Below are positions 1-9,203 of a stretch of DNA of 64,000 bases, in pieces. The DNA is from Bacillus sp. REN3 (GTDB taxonomy: Bacteria > Bacillota > Bacilli > Bacillales > Cytobacillaceae). The translations under genes were made by a program, and so were the position numbers. Each line of letters begins with the position of its first letter. Within the stretch, counting starts at the first letter, position 1. The notes below the pieces were generated by a model. It was not told where the DNA came from, made no database searches, and was given only the letters and a program-made list of their open reading frames with translations. The DNA lies in assembly GCF_017912555.1 (NCBI RefSeq), contig NZ_JAERSD010000011.1, forward strand, positions 62,001 to 126,000, written 5' to 3'.

Positions 1-187
<187 letters not shown>

Positions 188-316
188 AAGCAAATTGACT
201 CCTTTTTAAGGGTAGTATCCACTGGTTACTTTGCACCTCTTTTGAAAAAATAAAACAAATTCCTGTATGGACTAAATGTTTTTTTGAAAAAGTATAACGA
301 AAGGAGGTAGGTACCT

Positions 317-499
317 ATGGGTAAATGGAATGAACAAGCTGCTGCGAATAATAATCTTTCTGAAGAAACAATCGCAAGTTCCAGGCTTTTAGGCAAACAG
401 GGGCTTCGGGCAGAAGAGTCTTTAGAAGAACTTGCGGATGGCGGAGAGAGGAACGAATCAATCGATGAACAGCTGAAACAGCATCAGCCAGGAATGTAA
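317..499 (+). CDS. small acidic hypothetical protein (60 aa)
   Basis: A 60-residue hydrophilic protein rich in Glu, Ala, Asn and Gln, with no membrane segment, signal peptide or cysteine. A strong AAAGGAGGT site lies 300-308 just before the ATG at 317. The gene is divergent from the P450 fragment. I do not recognise the family. Its size, composition and clean translation signal resemble the many small Bacillus proteins made under stress or in sporulation, but nothing in the sequence proves such a role. Confidence 0.65.
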   Translation: MGKWNEQAAANNNLSEETIASSRLLGKQGLRAEESLEELADGGERNESIDEQLKQHQPGM

Positions 500-598
500 A
501 CCTCGTTTTAGGCATGTTTGATGCAGGGCCAATTCTTTTACCTGGTTAACAGACTGCGGTAAAATAAGGAAAAGTGAGTTTGGGGAGAGGAGTTACAA

Positions 599-1360
599 GT
601 GAAACAACTAGAGTCCTGCATAGAAATCATCAGAAACTCAACAGACATCGTCGCTCTTACAGGTGCCGGAATCAGCACCGAGTCTGGGATCAGGGATTTC
701 CGTTCACGAATCGGACTGTATAAGATGGTACCGGAATCCATCCTGTCATTGGATTATTTTTATAGTAATCCAAAGGAATTTTATACATTTGCCATTGAAC
801 ACCTTTATCATCCAAAGGCAACGCCGAACAGAGGACATGAAATTTTAGCGAAGTGGGAGAAAGAAGGGCGTTTAAACCACATCATCACCCAGAATATCGA
901 CGCCCTTCATCAAAAAGCGGGGAGCAAGAAGGTTATCGAGTTTCATGGAACGATGAAGACCGCTTCGTGCCAGAATTGCGGGTATAAGTATTCCACTGAA
1001 GAGATGGCTGCCAGGAAGAAAACCATGGCAAATTTTTATGTATGCAGCCATTGTTCATCGCTGGATGAAAAGGAGCGCTATATCAAACCAGATGTCGTAC
1101 TTTTTGGGGATGCAGGGGAGTGGTTTACTGCAGACGGCATTGAACACATCCTGAATGTGGTTAATGAAGCGGATTGCCTTCTGATTTTGGGTTCCAGCAT
1201 GAAGGTTACTCCATTTTCAATCTTCCCGCAATACAAGGATCCTGACGCTCCAATGGTCATCATTAATAGGGGAGGCACTCCATACGATTTCTCGCCTGAC
1301 TCTTGTGTGATCGAAGATTCAATTGGTGCTGCCCTTGATGAAATAGACAAACACCTTTAA
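599..1360 (+). CDS. SIR2-family NAD-dependent protein deacylase (sirtuin)
   Basis: A 253-residue sirtuin that removes acetyl or related acyl groups from lysine side chains, consuming NAD and releasing nicotinamide and O-acyl-ADP-ribose in the cytoplasm. The Rossmann motif GAGIS is at residues 22-26, the NAD-binding TQNID at 97-101 and the catalytic His at 116 (FHG). The structural zinc site is C124-x2-C127 and C149-x2-C152. The GTG start at 599 follows GGGGAGAGG at a suitable distance and no better ATG is near. It is a single gene closed by a strong hairpin terminator. Length and motifs are typical of bacterial CobB/SrtN proteins; the acyl preference cannot be told from sequence. Confidence 0.92.
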   Translation: MKQLESCIEIIRNSTDIVALTGAGISTESGIRDFRSRIGLYKMVPESILSLDYFYSNPKEFYTFAIEHLYHPKATPNRGHEILAKWEKEGRLNHIITQNIDALHQKAGSKKVIEFHGTMKTASCQNCGYKYSTEEMAARKKTMANFYVCSHCSSLDEKERYIKPDVVLFGDAGEWFTADGIEHILNVVNEADCLLILGSSMKVTPFSIFPQYKDPDAPMVIINRGGTPYDFSPDSCVIEDSIGAALDEIDKHL

Positions 1361-1396
1361 AAAAATGAGCACGGATCCATTTCCGTGCTCATTTTT
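1361..1396. terminator. bidirectional rho-independent terminator
   Basis: A 14-bp perfect stem (AAAATGAGCACGGA at 1362-1375 with its complement at 1382-1395), flanked by A-run and T-run, sits between the convergent sirtuin gene and the gene at 1398-1697. It should stop transcription from both sides. Confidence 0.9.
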
Positions 1397-1397
1397 G

Positions 1398-1697
1398 TTA
1401 TCTTACCCGATTATTGATTTCTCTCTCTGGAAGAGGGCGTTCAACACTTTTCGCTGCAGGCTGATTTTCGGATGGATCGTCCGCATAATCCTTGAAAGCG
1501 GGTTCTCCCAAATCCATTTTGCCAGCACTAAATGAGTTGATTGGATACTTTACTTCCTTTTTCACTACTTCAAAGTTATAGCCGGATACAGAACTTACAG
1601 GGGAGCTGGCCATTTCCTCCTTTATCGATTCTATTTCCTCAATGGCTTCCTGTTCGTTTTTATAGGATCCCAGGATATGCTTCTTCGAAATATCCAT
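1398..1697 (-). CDS. small hypothetical protein, possibly general-stress (YflT-like) N-terminus
   Basis: A 99-residue soluble, charged protein. The first 30 residues (ILGSYKNEQEAIEEIESIKE) look like the start of the Bacillus general stress protein 17M/YflT domain, where a short strand is followed by a helix that begins with a NEQEA-type turn. The rest is low in complexity, rich in Pro, Glu and Asn, and not recognised. The start at 1697 is set by AGGAGG ten bases upstream. It converges on the sirtuin gene with a shared terminator. The YflT link is a weak resemblance only. Confidence 0.7.
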   Translation of the reverse strand: MDISKKHILGSYKNEQEAIEEIESIKEEMASSPVSSVSGYNFEVVKKEVKYPINSFSAGKMDLGEPAFKDYADDPSENQPAAKSVERPLPEREINNRVR

Positions 1698-1856
1698 GAT
1701 GAATCAGCCTCCTATTGGGTTTTGTCCTCCTATACCCAAAAAGGGGATTCTCCTAACAAAAAACGCTTTATTTCCCATTAAATGGACTTTTTCTTCTGCC
1801 TTTATGATAAACTGTTCTTTAACAGATTCCGAACAAACGGAAGAGGAGGAGGAAGG

Positions 1857-2870
1857 ATGATAAAGTATCCGCGGTTTAAAGAAAAAGGAACGATAGGCGT
1901 AAGTGCCCCTTCTTCCGGGGTACCTGAATACCTCCATTCAATCATCAAGTCTGCATGTGAGCGAATGGTGGAAAAGGGCTTTAAAGTGATATGCGGGGAA
2001 ACGGTCTGGACACAAAAAAAGGCAAAATCCGCGCCTGCAGAGGTCCGGGCGGAAGAACTGAATAAGATGATGCAGGATGTTGGAATCGATATGATCATTC
2101 CTCCGTGGGGTGGTGAACTATTGATCGAAATGCTGGAATACCTTGATTTTGATAAAATGGCAGAGAAGTGGATTTTAGGATATTCGGATGTCAGCGCACT
2201 GTTATTCGCAACGACTTTACAGACCGGAATGGCTACTGCACATGGAACGAACCTGATCGACCTGAGAGGTGAATATTCAGATTCGACCACAGCAATGTGG
2301 AAAACGGTCCTTTCAACGAATAATGGAGAAGAAGTCCTTCAGCATTCATCGGAAAAATTCCAAAGGATGTGGAACCATGATGAACCTTCCCCATATGTTT
2401 TTCACCTGACAGAACCAACATATTGGAAAACAGTCTCCGCTGACAAAGTTGAATTGAGGGGGAGGCTCCTTGGTGGCTGTATCGACATACTGATGCACCT
2501 TGTTGGCACGCCATATGGTGATGTCCGACAATTTAGGGAGCGATTTATCCATGGCGACCCGGTTATTTGGTTCCTGGAAAATGTTCATTTGAACACAACA
2601 GGTTTACGGAGGGCTTTGGTCCAAATGAAGCTTGCCGGCTGGTTTGAGAACTGTTCTGGCATCATGTTCGGACGGAGCGCGGCAAATGATCCAGTTGATG
2701 ATTATGAAATCGAAGATGTTTATCGTGACCTTTCCGAAGAACTTCAGGTGCCAGTCATATACGATATTGATTGCGGGCATATGCCTCCGCAAATGACATT
2801 TATAAATGGGGCATTCGCAGAAGTGGTTGTGAAAGACGGAAAGGGCACGGTTGTGCAGCGTTTCGTGTAG
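1857..2870 (+). CDS. S66-family peptidase (LD-carboxypeptidase / MccF-like)
   Basis: A 337-residue serine peptidase of family S66. Members cut LD-bonds in murein tetrapeptides during wall recycling, or hydrolyse peptide-nucleotide antibiotics (MccF). The nucleophile is Ser110 in GYSD; the preceding PPWGGELLIEML segment matches the family's conserved block, and the C-terminal DCGHMPPQ carries the catalytic His. The frame is open upstream to 1782, but the ATG at 1857 directly follows GAGGAGGAAGG, so it is the start. There is no signal peptide, so the enzyme is cytoplasmic. The sequence looks nearer to MccF-like members than to E. coli LdcA, a guess from general pattern only. Confidence 0.88.
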   Translation: MIKYPRFKEKGTIGVSAPSSGVPEYLHSIIKSACERMVEKGFKVICGETVWTQKKAKSAPAEVRAEELNKMMQDVGIDMIIPPWGGELLIEMLEYLDFDKMAEKWILGYSDVSALLFATTLQTGMATAHGTNLIDLRGEYSDSTTAMWKTVLSTNNGEEVLQHSSEKFQRMWNHDEPSPYVFHLTEPTYWKTVSADKVELRGRLLGGCIDILMHLVGTPYGDVRQFRERFIHGDPVIWFLENVHLNTTGLRRALVQMKLAGWFENCSGIMFGRSAANDPVDDYEIEDVYRDLSEELQVPVIYDIDCGHMPPQMTFINGAFAEVVVKDGKGTVVQRFV

Positions 2871-3009
2871 AAGAAAATGAACAACGAGGGGATCAAAGCG
2901 CAGGTAATGGAGGTTGTAACCTTAAGATTACTTTTCGTTAAGCTGATACCGCTTTTTGCTATTCTAGGTACATAGGATGAAGAAAAACCTATTATAATTG
3001 GATAATAAC

Positions 3010-3042
3010 AAGGCGCATGAACTCAATCATGCGCCTTCTTTT
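3010..3042. terminator. bidirectional terminator between convergent genes
   Basis: A perfect 11-bp stem (AAGGCGCATGA at 3010-3020 with TCATGCGCCTT at 3027-3037) lies between the S66 peptidase gene and the convergent gamma-glutamyltransferase gene. A T-rich stretch follows on the plus side. Confidence 0.85.
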
Positions 3043-3045
3043 GGA

Positions 3046-4815
3046 TTATTTTCTTTTTCCGTTCAAATCGACTCCGATGGCGGCTCCATTCCTGCTTGAA
3101 TCGGCAACACCTTTGAATTGGCCATTTTCATGGTCAATCAAGATGCTTTGGACGTTCCCAATGGTCGTTGTCTGTGGTCCAAATTTATGGCCCATTCCGT
3201 TCAGCCTGGAGATGGTTTCCGTGCTGATGCCATCTTCATAACGGTATGAGTTAAGATTATTAGTATAGATTCTCGGCTCCTCCACAGCTGCTTTAAGCTC
3301 CATATCGTACTCGATCGCATGGAGGATTGTCTGGAGCACGGAGGTGATGATTGTTGGTCCGCCTGGTGAACCTACTGTCAGGACAGGTTTGTCTTCTTCA
3401 AAAACGATGGTAGGGGTCATGCTGCTGAGCGGGCGTTTATTTGGTTGTACTTCATTCGCACCGCCTGGGACAGCGTCAAAGTCTGTCAGTTCGTTGTTCA
3501 GCATAATGCCATATCCAGGGACCATGATTCCTGTACCGAAAAGCTGTTCAATCGTCGTAGTGTAGGAAACGACATTTCCCCATCTGTCAGTTACGGTAAA
3601 ATGAGTTGTTTCTCCGTACTGACGATCATTTGGCTGTGCCGTCGGCGTATAATTTGCCTTATCCGTCTCAAATTTCCACGGGTCACCAGCTGTAACCTCC
3701 TGGTTGGCTGCATCAAGGCTGATGAGCTGTTGGCGCTCCTTAATATAATCAGGGTGAAGCAGGCCGTTAACCGGAACTTTGACGAACTCGGGATCGCCCG
3801 CATAGGCTGCTCTGTCCGCATAAGCCAGATGCATCGCTTCCGCAAGCAGATGGTACTTCTCAACGGACTTGACATCATACTGAGAAAGATTGAAATCATC
3901 AAGAATCTTAAGCATTTGCAGAAGGAAGACACCGCCTGAGCTTGGAGGAGGCATGCTGGCGATTTTATATCCCTGGTAATCTCCCCATACTGGCTCATCG
4001 ATTGTCACATCATAATTTCGCAGGTCTTCAAGAGTAATAGAACCGCCAAAATCCTGGACGACTTGGGCAAGCGCTTCACCAATTTCTCCATTGTAGAAGG
4101 CATCCGAACCCTGTGCGCGAATCAGCTTGAAGGTTTTTGCCAGATCTTTTTGGACAAGAAGATCGCCTTCCTTTAACGGTTGTCCGTTTGGTAGGAAAAC
4201 ATCTTTTGCTGGCGTGCGGGCGAGTATGTCCTGATTGTCAGCAATCGCTTCAGCAAGCACAGAATCAATAGGGAAGCCTTTGTCTGCAAGCTTGACGGCT
4301 GGGCTGATCAACTGCTGCATCGGCCGCGTTCCCCACTTTTCGTGAGCAGTTTCCAGGCCTTTCAGGGTACCAGGTACTCCGACGGCAGTTCCGCCAGTTG
4401 AGCGGACGCCAAATGGAATGGGTTTTCCATTCTCATCAAGGAACATATCTGGCGTCGCACCTTGAGGGGCGCGTTCACGGCTGTTCACAATCGTCGTTTC
4501 CTTCGTCTTTCCATCAAATACCATCATGAAGCCGCCACCACCGATTCCGGACATCATCGGTTCTGTGACATTCAAGGCATATTGGATGGCGATTGATGCA
4601 TCAATGGCATTTCCGCCTTTCCTCAGGACTTCTGCCCCGATTTCAGAGGCAAGCGGATGAGCGGTCGCCACCATCCCATCCTTCCCAAGGTCAACCTGGG
4701 TATATTGGTCATAATCGAACTGAGGCTTTTCCGCCTGTCCTGCGAGCGGCATCGTTCCAGCTAAAAGCAGGACTGACAATAGGGCAAACAACCCTGTTTT
4801 TAATAATTTCTTCAT
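3046..4815 (-). CDS. ggt: gamma-glutamyltransferase, secreted precursor
   Basis: A 589-residue Ntn-hydrolase precursor. The enzyme moves or hydrolyses the gamma-glutamyl group of glutathione, glutamine or poly-gamma-glutamate outside the cell. Residues 1-28 form a signal peptide (KK, hydrophobic core, then AGQAE). Autocleavage would occur before Thr403 in GETTHFTV, giving a large and a small subunit; Thr403 is the nucleophile. The small subunit holds GTGIMVPGYGIMLNNE and the oxyanion block PLSSMTPT. The frame extends upstream to 4878, but AGAGGAGGG before ATG 4815 fixes the start. It stands alone, with a terminator behind it. Confidence 0.95.
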   Translation of the reverse strand: MKKLLKTGLFALLSVLLLAGTMPLAGQAEKPQFDYDQYTQVDLGKDGMVATAHPLASEIGAEVLRKGGNAIDASIAIQYALNVTEPMMSGIGGGGFMMVFDGKTKETTIVNSRERAPQGATPDMFLDENGKPIPFGVRSTGGTAVGVPGTLKGLETAHEKWGTRPMQQLISPAVKLADKGFPIDSVLAEAIADNQDILARTPAKDVFLPNGQPLKEGDLLVQKDLAKTFKLIRAQGSDAFYNGEIGEALAQVVQDFGGSITLEDLRNYDVTIDEPVWGDYQGYKIASMPPPSSGGVFLLQMLKILDDFNLSQYDVKSVEKYHLLAEAMHLAYADRAAYAGDPEFVKVPVNGLLHPDYIKERQQLISLDAANQEVTAGDPWKFETDKANYTPTAQPNDRQYGETTHFTVTDRWGNVVSYTTTIEQLFGTGIMVPGYGIMLNNELTDFDAVPGGANEVQPNKRPLSSMTPTIVFEEDKPVLTVGSPGGPTIITSVLQTILHAIEYDMELKAAVEEPRIYTNNLNSYRYEDGISTETISRLNGMGHKFGPQTTTIGNVQSILIDHENGQFKGVADSSRNGAAIGVDLNGKRK

Positions 4816-5085
4816 TGATTCCCTCCTCTTGTAAATGACTTCATTCATATCGTAGGGAATAAGAAAGGAAGAAGGCAAACGATATGAATGAATTTTTAGA
4901 ATTTTGAATCTTTTATACCAATCATCTTGATATGACTAGGGAAAAAGCCCTAATGAATTTAAAAACCGCATAGAAGGGAAAAGGGCAGGATATAGAAATA
5001 TGACACCCTTTCTTGAAGGTGTCAGGATATATTCAGGCAATCCCGGCATATATTTTAAAGGGACCAATTAAAAGGAGAGATGACT

Positions 5086-5538
5086 ATGCCATCCGGGCAA
5101 CATGAGATAAACATTGGTATTCCGATTGAGAGTGTTTGGGAATTTGTAAAAGACATGGATCACTGGGCTCCGTTGCTGCCTGGCTATATCAGCCATGAAA
5201 AAATAAGTGAAAAGATGTCTAATTGGACTTTTAAAGAAACCATTGGCTTCATGAAAAAGAAAATAAGCCTCCAGGTAACGATTAAAGAATGGAAAGAACC
5301 GACAAAAGTAACATTCGTTTTAAAAGGTATCAATGAGAACCTGACCGGCAACGGATATTTCCTTGCGGAAGCAATATCGTCAAATGAAACGAAAATGACC
5401 GGTTTTCTGGAAATGGAAGCCCATGGAGCCATGGCACCGGTCATGAACGGGGTCTTGAAGAATAATCTTCCGAAAACCGGGCAGGAGCTGACAGAAGCGA
5501 TCGCAAGGAAACTGACAGGAAAAATGCAAAATGATTAG
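5086..5538 (+). CDS. SRPBCC-fold protein, CoxG-like
   Basis: A 150-residue START/SRPBCC protein related to CoxG (carbon monoxide dehydrogenase subunit G family), a fold that binds hydrophobic ligands. Visible family marks are the early IPIESVWEFVKDMDHWAPLLPG block, the central LTGNGYF and the long C-terminal helix NLPKTGQELTEAIARKL. Two in-frame ATGs exist at 5080 and 5086; AAAGGAG at 5071-5077 is 2 nt from the first and 8 nt from the second, so the second is the likely start. No cox genes lie nearby, so a role in CO oxidation is not implied. The ligand is unknown. Confidence 0.82.
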   Translation: MPSGQHEINIGIPIESVWEFVKDMDHWAPLLPGYISHEKISEKMSNWTFKETIGFMKKKISLQVTIKEWKEPTKVTFVLKGINENLTGNGYFLAEAISSNETKMTGFLEMEAHGAMAPVMNGVLKNNLPKTGQELTEAIARKLTGKMQND

Positions 5539-5566
5539 CCGGCATGAATATTGCCGGTTTTTTATT
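5538..5566 (+). terminator. rho-independent terminator
   Basis: CCGGCA at 5539-5544 pairs with TGCCGG at 5552-5557, followed by a T-rich run, just after the CoxG-like gene. Confidence 0.8.
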
Positions 5567-5887
5567 TGCAGGCCTATGTTAAAGAATATAAAGAGTAGGA
5601 TAGAATGTTATTTTGGTTCTACTGACTTACGAAGAGGATAGTGAGAGAAAGTTACTTCATATCCAATTGAAGTAATTTGCCTATCCAAATGGTTCAATTA
5701 TATAAACAGAAATGATGGATTTTCCAATCCGGTTATATTCTTTAAATGAAATTGAAAACATCCTTATCAGGAACGAATTTGAGTCCATGAAATCTATGTT
5801 GGAAATCGAGAGGGAGAAACCTTTTCAGTATTTGAATGCAGTTCTTATGGAATTACATAGCCTGACTAGATGCACTTGTAATGGCAT
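5567..5887. other. intergenic, possible gene remnant
   Basis: Frame +3 from ATG 5712 is open into the next terminator and encodes RLYSLNEIENILIRNEFESM near its start, which resembles the C-terminal end of class I SAM methyltransferases. It has no ribosome-binding site and runs through the terminator at 5888-5920, so it is at best a decayed fragment. Nothing else is seen here. Confidence 0.3.
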
Positions 5888-5920
5888 AAAAAAACTCGTC
5901 CAAAATGACGAGTTTTTTTT
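5888..5920 (-). terminator. rho-independent terminator for the TetR gene
   Basis: AAAACTCGTC at 5891-5900 pairs with GACGAGTTTT at 5907-5916. The A-run on the plus strand is a T-run for the minus-strand regulator gene. Confidence 0.8.
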
Positions 5921-6783
5921 CAGTTTCTCTGTTCGAAGTACTCCTTAATCAGATCCTCGAGGTGTGATATATCCGTCTTTCCCGAATGAGAAAGAGAGAG
6001 GATCATACTATCAAGGATAGCTTTGCGCGGAGCTGTTGAATGGAGCAATTCATCCTGGATGAAATCGAGCAATTCGCGAGAAGCCATATCGGATGATGTT
6101 TTTAACGCTGAAACTTCCTTACACAGCCTTTTCCTGAAATCATGGTTATCCAATTCTGCGGCTGGAAGCCACTTTTCGAGCAGCAGGGGTTGGAACAACT
6201 GCTCACCAGATTGTGAAGCTTCCTTTGCGATCGCTTTGATCCTAGAAACACTGTAGCGGACAACCTCCTGCAAACCAGTATTTTCTCCGTGTGCCATCGT
6301 ATAATAGCGGGTGTTTTGCTGAAGAATGCCAATGAACATGATGGCAGCGTCCAAAAGGTATGGCTTCATTCCTTCATCAGAGAGTTCAGTCAGCCTTTCG
6401 TAAATCCAACGAATGGTCTTCAGTTGGACAGTTTTAAGGAAATGCTTAAGTTCCTCATCGTTTGAAAAATATACTTCCTCAAAAAGAGGAATCAGCTTAT
6501 TTTCACGATTGGTCTTCATTTGTAGCTCGATCTGCCTGGTGAAAATTTCTGGATCGGAAGGGTCCTCACCAATTAACAATTCATTCCGTTCTATATCTAT
6601 TTTTTTGAAGATCGTTTTAAAGATTTCGATTAAAAGTTCGTTTTTTGAAGAGAAATAATTATAGAAGGTCCCTTTAGATATACCGCTGTATTCCAGTATG
6701 TCCTGGATGGATGTTGACTGGAAACCCTTTTCAATAAAAAGCTGATGTGCCGTATTCAGTACGTGGCGCTTTCTTTCGTTCAT
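5920..6783 (-). CDS. TetR/AcrR-family transcriptional regulator
   Basis: A 287-residue repressor, longer than the usual 190-210 because of an extended C-terminal region. Residues 1-50 form the TetR helix-turn-helix (HQLFIEKGFQSTSIQDILE, then SGISKGTFYNYFSSKNEL). The remainder is the helical ligand-binding and dimer region. The start at 6783 is set by AGGTGA upstream; the frame is open further. It is divergent from the MFS exporter at 6951, so it most likely represses that pump and is released by its drug substrate, as with LmrA/QacR. I could not find a clear palindromic operator in 6784-6950. Confidence 0.88.
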   Translation of the reverse strand: MNERKRHVLNTAHQLFIEKGFQSTSIQDILEYSGISKGTFYNYFSSKNELLIEIFKTIFKKIDIERNELLIGEDPSDPEIFTRQIELQMKTNRENKLIPLFEEVYFSNDEELKHFLKTVQLKTIRWIYERLTELSDEGMKPYLLDAAIMFIGILQQNTRYYTMAHGENTGLQEVVRYSVSRIKAIAKEASQSGEQLFQPLLLEKWLPAAELDNHDFRKRLCKEVSALKTSSDMASRELLDFIQDELLHSTAPRKAILDSMILSLSHSGKTDISHLEDLIKEYFEQRN

Positions 6784-6950
6784 TCTATTCACCTGACCCT
6801 TATTAGACCGACTGTACAAATTATATCCTACACTAACTTTTCGGAATATACAAACCGCTTTATTCCAATGTTTTTTTATGTTGAAAAATTTGAACCGTTG
6901 GTATATGCTAATGATTATGCAAGAATGAAAAACTGAATAGGAGGATTTGA

Positions 6951-8471
6951 ATGCAACAAAAACCAGTTACATCCGGACGCCCGCCGTACGGGATTCTAGC
7001 AGTACTGATTGTCGGTGCGTTTATCGCATTTTTGAATAATACATTGCTTAATATCGCTTTGCCGTCTATCATGACAGACTTGGACATCGGCCCATCTACT
7101 GTTCAATGGCTGACAACTGGGTTCATGCTTGTTAGCGGAGTCATGATACCGATGAGCGCTTTTTTGATTGAGAAGTATTCCGTAAGAGGTCTATTTTTAA
7201 CTGCAATGGGCTTGTTTACAGCGGGGACCGTTCTCGCAGGAATAGCAGAGGTGTTCCCGATCCTGCTTACCGGCAGGATGATCCAGGCTTCCGGAACAGC
7301 TATTATGATGCCTTTGCTGATGAATGTCATGCTTGTCAGCTTTCCGATTGAAAAACGAGGAACCGCGATGGGAGTATTCGGACTTGTGCTGATGTTCGCT
7401 CCTGCGATTGGCCCGACTTTATCAGGCTGGCTGATTGAGCATTATGATTGGAGGATGCTTTTCCATTTCATCACCCCGATTGCTGCTACCGTACTTTTAC
7501 TTGGCTTTTTCATGCTGAAGGACAAGAAAGAAAAAATCAACATTCGATTGGATTTTCTGTCAGTAATCCTTTCGAGCATCGGTTTCGGGGGACTGCTCTA
7601 TGGTTTCAGCTCTGCAGGTACAAAAGGATGGGATAGCCCCCATGTATATGCAACACTGGCGCTTGGCGCTTTATCGCTCATCATCTTCATTGTGCGCCAA
7701 GTAAAGCAGGAAGATCCGATGCTTAATTTCCGCATCTACCAATATCCTATGTTTGCCCTTTCCTCCGCAATTACCATGGTTGTCACGATGGCCATGTTCT
7801 CTGGCATGCTTCTTCTGCCAATCTACGTTCAGACCGTACGGGGCATCTCCCCGCTCGATGCAGGTTTGATGCTGCTGCCGGGAGCCATTGTGATGGCATT
7901 CATGTCTCCGATCACCGGAAGGCTATTTGATAAATTTGGTGGAAGGATTCTGGCAATTACCGGGTTGACTATCACAGTTGTGACCAGTTACTATTTCAGC
8001 AAGTTATCGATGGAAACGACCTATACACAACTGATCATCCTCTATACTGTTCGGATGTTCGGGATGTCAATGGTCAATATGCCAGTATCAACGAATGGAT
8101 TGAACCAACTGCCGACGAGGTACTATCCACATGGTACAGCAATGAACAATACAATGCAGCAGGTCTCAGGAGCGATCGGAACAGCCTTGCTCGTTACGAT
8201 CATGTCCAACCGCGCCGAAGTGCATGGAGAACGCCTTGCAGAAGAAGCGATGAAGAATGCCGTGGGAAAAGCTGCCGATCCTGCTGTCCTTGCGCAAATA
8301 AAGGAGCAAATCGCGATGCAGGCCTTGCTTGAGGGAATCAATGATGCGTTTCTCGTTACAGTTTTCATAGCCTCCGCTGCACTTTTTATGGCCTTCTTCA
8401 TTAAACGTGCAACGCAAGCCGAAGATACCATTGCTAGAAAGCCATCTGAGAAACAAACATCATCGATGTAA
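6951..8471 (+). CDS. MFS drug exporter, DHA2 (EmrB/QacA) family
   Basis: A 506-residue proton-coupled multidrug exporter in the cytoplasmic membrane with 14 expected membrane helices. The family signature is clear: NTLLNIALPSIMTDL in helix 1, WLTTGFMLVSG in helix 2, and motif C in helix 5 (APAIGPTLSGWLIEHYDWR). It resembles Bacillus LmrB. The ATG at 6951 follows AATAGGAGGA. The TetR-like regulator is divergent across 167 bp, the normal arrangement for a substrate-induced pump. Long tail 440-506 includes a helical insert before the last membrane helix. The substrate cannot be told from sequence. Confidence 0.92.
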   Translation: MQQKPVTSGRPPYGILAVLIVGAFIAFLNNTLLNIALPSIMTDLDIGPSTVQWLTTGFMLVSGVMIPMSAFLIEKYSVRGLFLTAMGLFTAGTVLAGIAEVFPILLTGRMIQASGTAIMMPLLMNVMLVSFPIEKRGTAMGVFGLVLMFAPAIGPTLSGWLIEHYDWRMLFHFITPIAATVLLLGFFMLKDKKEKINIRLDFLSVILSSIGFGGLLYGFSSAGTKGWDSPHVYATLALGALSLIIFIVRQVKQEDPMLNFRIYQYPMFALSSAITMVVTMAMFSGMLLLPIYVQTVRGISPLDAGLMLLPGAIVMAFMSPITGRLFDKFGGRILAITGLTITVVTSYYFSKLSMETTYTQLIILYTVRMFGMSMVNMPVSTNGLNQLPTRYYPHGTAMNNTMQQVSGAIGTALLVTIMSNRAEVHGERLAEEAMKNAVGKAADPAVLAQIKEQIAMQALLEGINDAFLVTVFIASAALFMAFFIKRATQAEDTIARKPSEKQTSSM

Positions 8472-8477
8472 AATGGA

Positions 8478-8503
8478 GCCCCTGGATGAACCAGGGGTTT
8501 TTA
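8478..8503 (+). terminator. rho-independent terminator after the MFS gene
   Basis: CCCCTGG at 8479-8485 pairs with CCAGGGG at 8491-8497, followed by T-rich sequence. Confidence 0.85.
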
Positions 8504-8574
8504 TGTTTTTCGATTTTAGGCTTTCGATAAGGTAAAAGGATGCAGGGCAGACGACGGAAATGAGCCATTGTTTC

Positions 8575-8815
8575 GGGACGGAAAAGCAGATCAGAGAGGG
8601 AAAAGGGAACAATCCCGGACCGAATCGTGTCCAAACGGGTGCTCGGAAAAGCAACAAGGGAACAATTGAGTTCTTCTCGTTACCAAGCAGCTGCTCGGAA
8701 CCAAACGGGTTACTCAGAAAAGCAAAAAAGGGAACGAATAGGCACTGAACGTGCCCAAACGGGTACTCGCAAAAACAAAATGGAACGATCTAACTTCAAT
8801 CGTCCCCATATGGGG
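8575..8815 (-). repeat. degenerate tandem array of the 52-bp hairpin repeat (array A)
   Basis: Read on the minus strand, this stretch holds three to five decayed units, each starting with a GGGNACGATC-like half and its partial inverted copy, followed by a CCCNTTTTGCTTTT-like linker and CGAGNACCCGTTT. Examples on the plus strand are the pairs GGAACGATC/ATCGTCCCC (8782-8807), GGGAACGA/ACGTGCCC (8730-8756) and GGGAACAATC/GTGTCC (8605-8632). Unit starts on the minus strand fall near 8807, 8756, 8702 and 8632, so spacing is about 51, 54 and 70 bp. It is the same family as array B at 38845-39095 in opposite orientation. The rest of the gene-free stretch 8504-9024 shows nothing else. Confidence 0.6.
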
Positions 8816-9024
8816 TCGCCAAATTGCGCCCGATTTTGCCTGCTTGTTTTACAACCAATGAGTCCGGCTATTTTCCTTTCCAGGATTGAGTAAAACTGCC
8901 TTCTTTATGTCGCTCTTGCCAAAATCAATCTTTCCTTCCAGCCACTTTCCTTATGAAGGTCATATGAGCCATATATTCGATGGGAAATTGGGTACGATAC
9001 GTTTTAAGAAAGGAGAGAAGATTT

Positions 9025-9168
9025 GTGGCAAAGGATCGAAAAGATCAAACTGCTAAGAGTGAAGAAGCAAGGCTATATGGGCTTGATGAAGAGACTTGCC
9101 TGCAATCGGTCAATTTTGCTGGTGCAGAAACACATCTTTTAAATGAACGTAACCAGGATGAAGAGTAA
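9025..9168 (+). CDS. small hypothetical protein (47 aa)
   Basis: A short charged protein beginning MAKDRKDQTAKSEEARLYGL and ending NERNQDEE, with one Cys. The frame is open upstream to 8980, but GTG at 9025 sits seven bases after AAAGGAGAG and is the likely start. No signal peptide or membrane segment is present. I do not recognise the family. It converges on the esterase gene with a shared hairpin between them. Confidence 0.6.
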   Translation: MAKDRKDQTAKSEEARLYGLDEETCLQSVNFAGAETHLLNERNQDEE

Positions 9169-9171
9169 AAG

Positions 9172-9203
9172 AAAAAGCTGGACATCAATTTGCCCAGCTT
9201 AAT
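9172..9203. terminator. hairpin between convergent genes
   Basis: AAGCTGG at 9175-9181 pairs with CCAGCTT at 9194-9200; A-run on the left and T-rich on the right. It overlaps the stop codon of the minus-strand esterase. Confidence 0.6.

Noticed and set aside
5712-5948. 78-codon plus-strand ORF before the TetR gene
   Set aside because: No ribosome-binding site and it reads through a terminator into the antisense of the regulator; mentioned only as a possible methyltransferase remnant.
6784-6950. TetR operator between the regulator and the MFS pump
   Set aside because: Only loose inverted patterns (TGTACAAATTATAT / GGAATATACAAACC) were seen; none is symmetrical enough to call.
8575-8815. CRISPR array
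   Set aside because: Repeats are imperfect, carry long internal hairpins and have no unique spacers of constant length; no cas genes are present.
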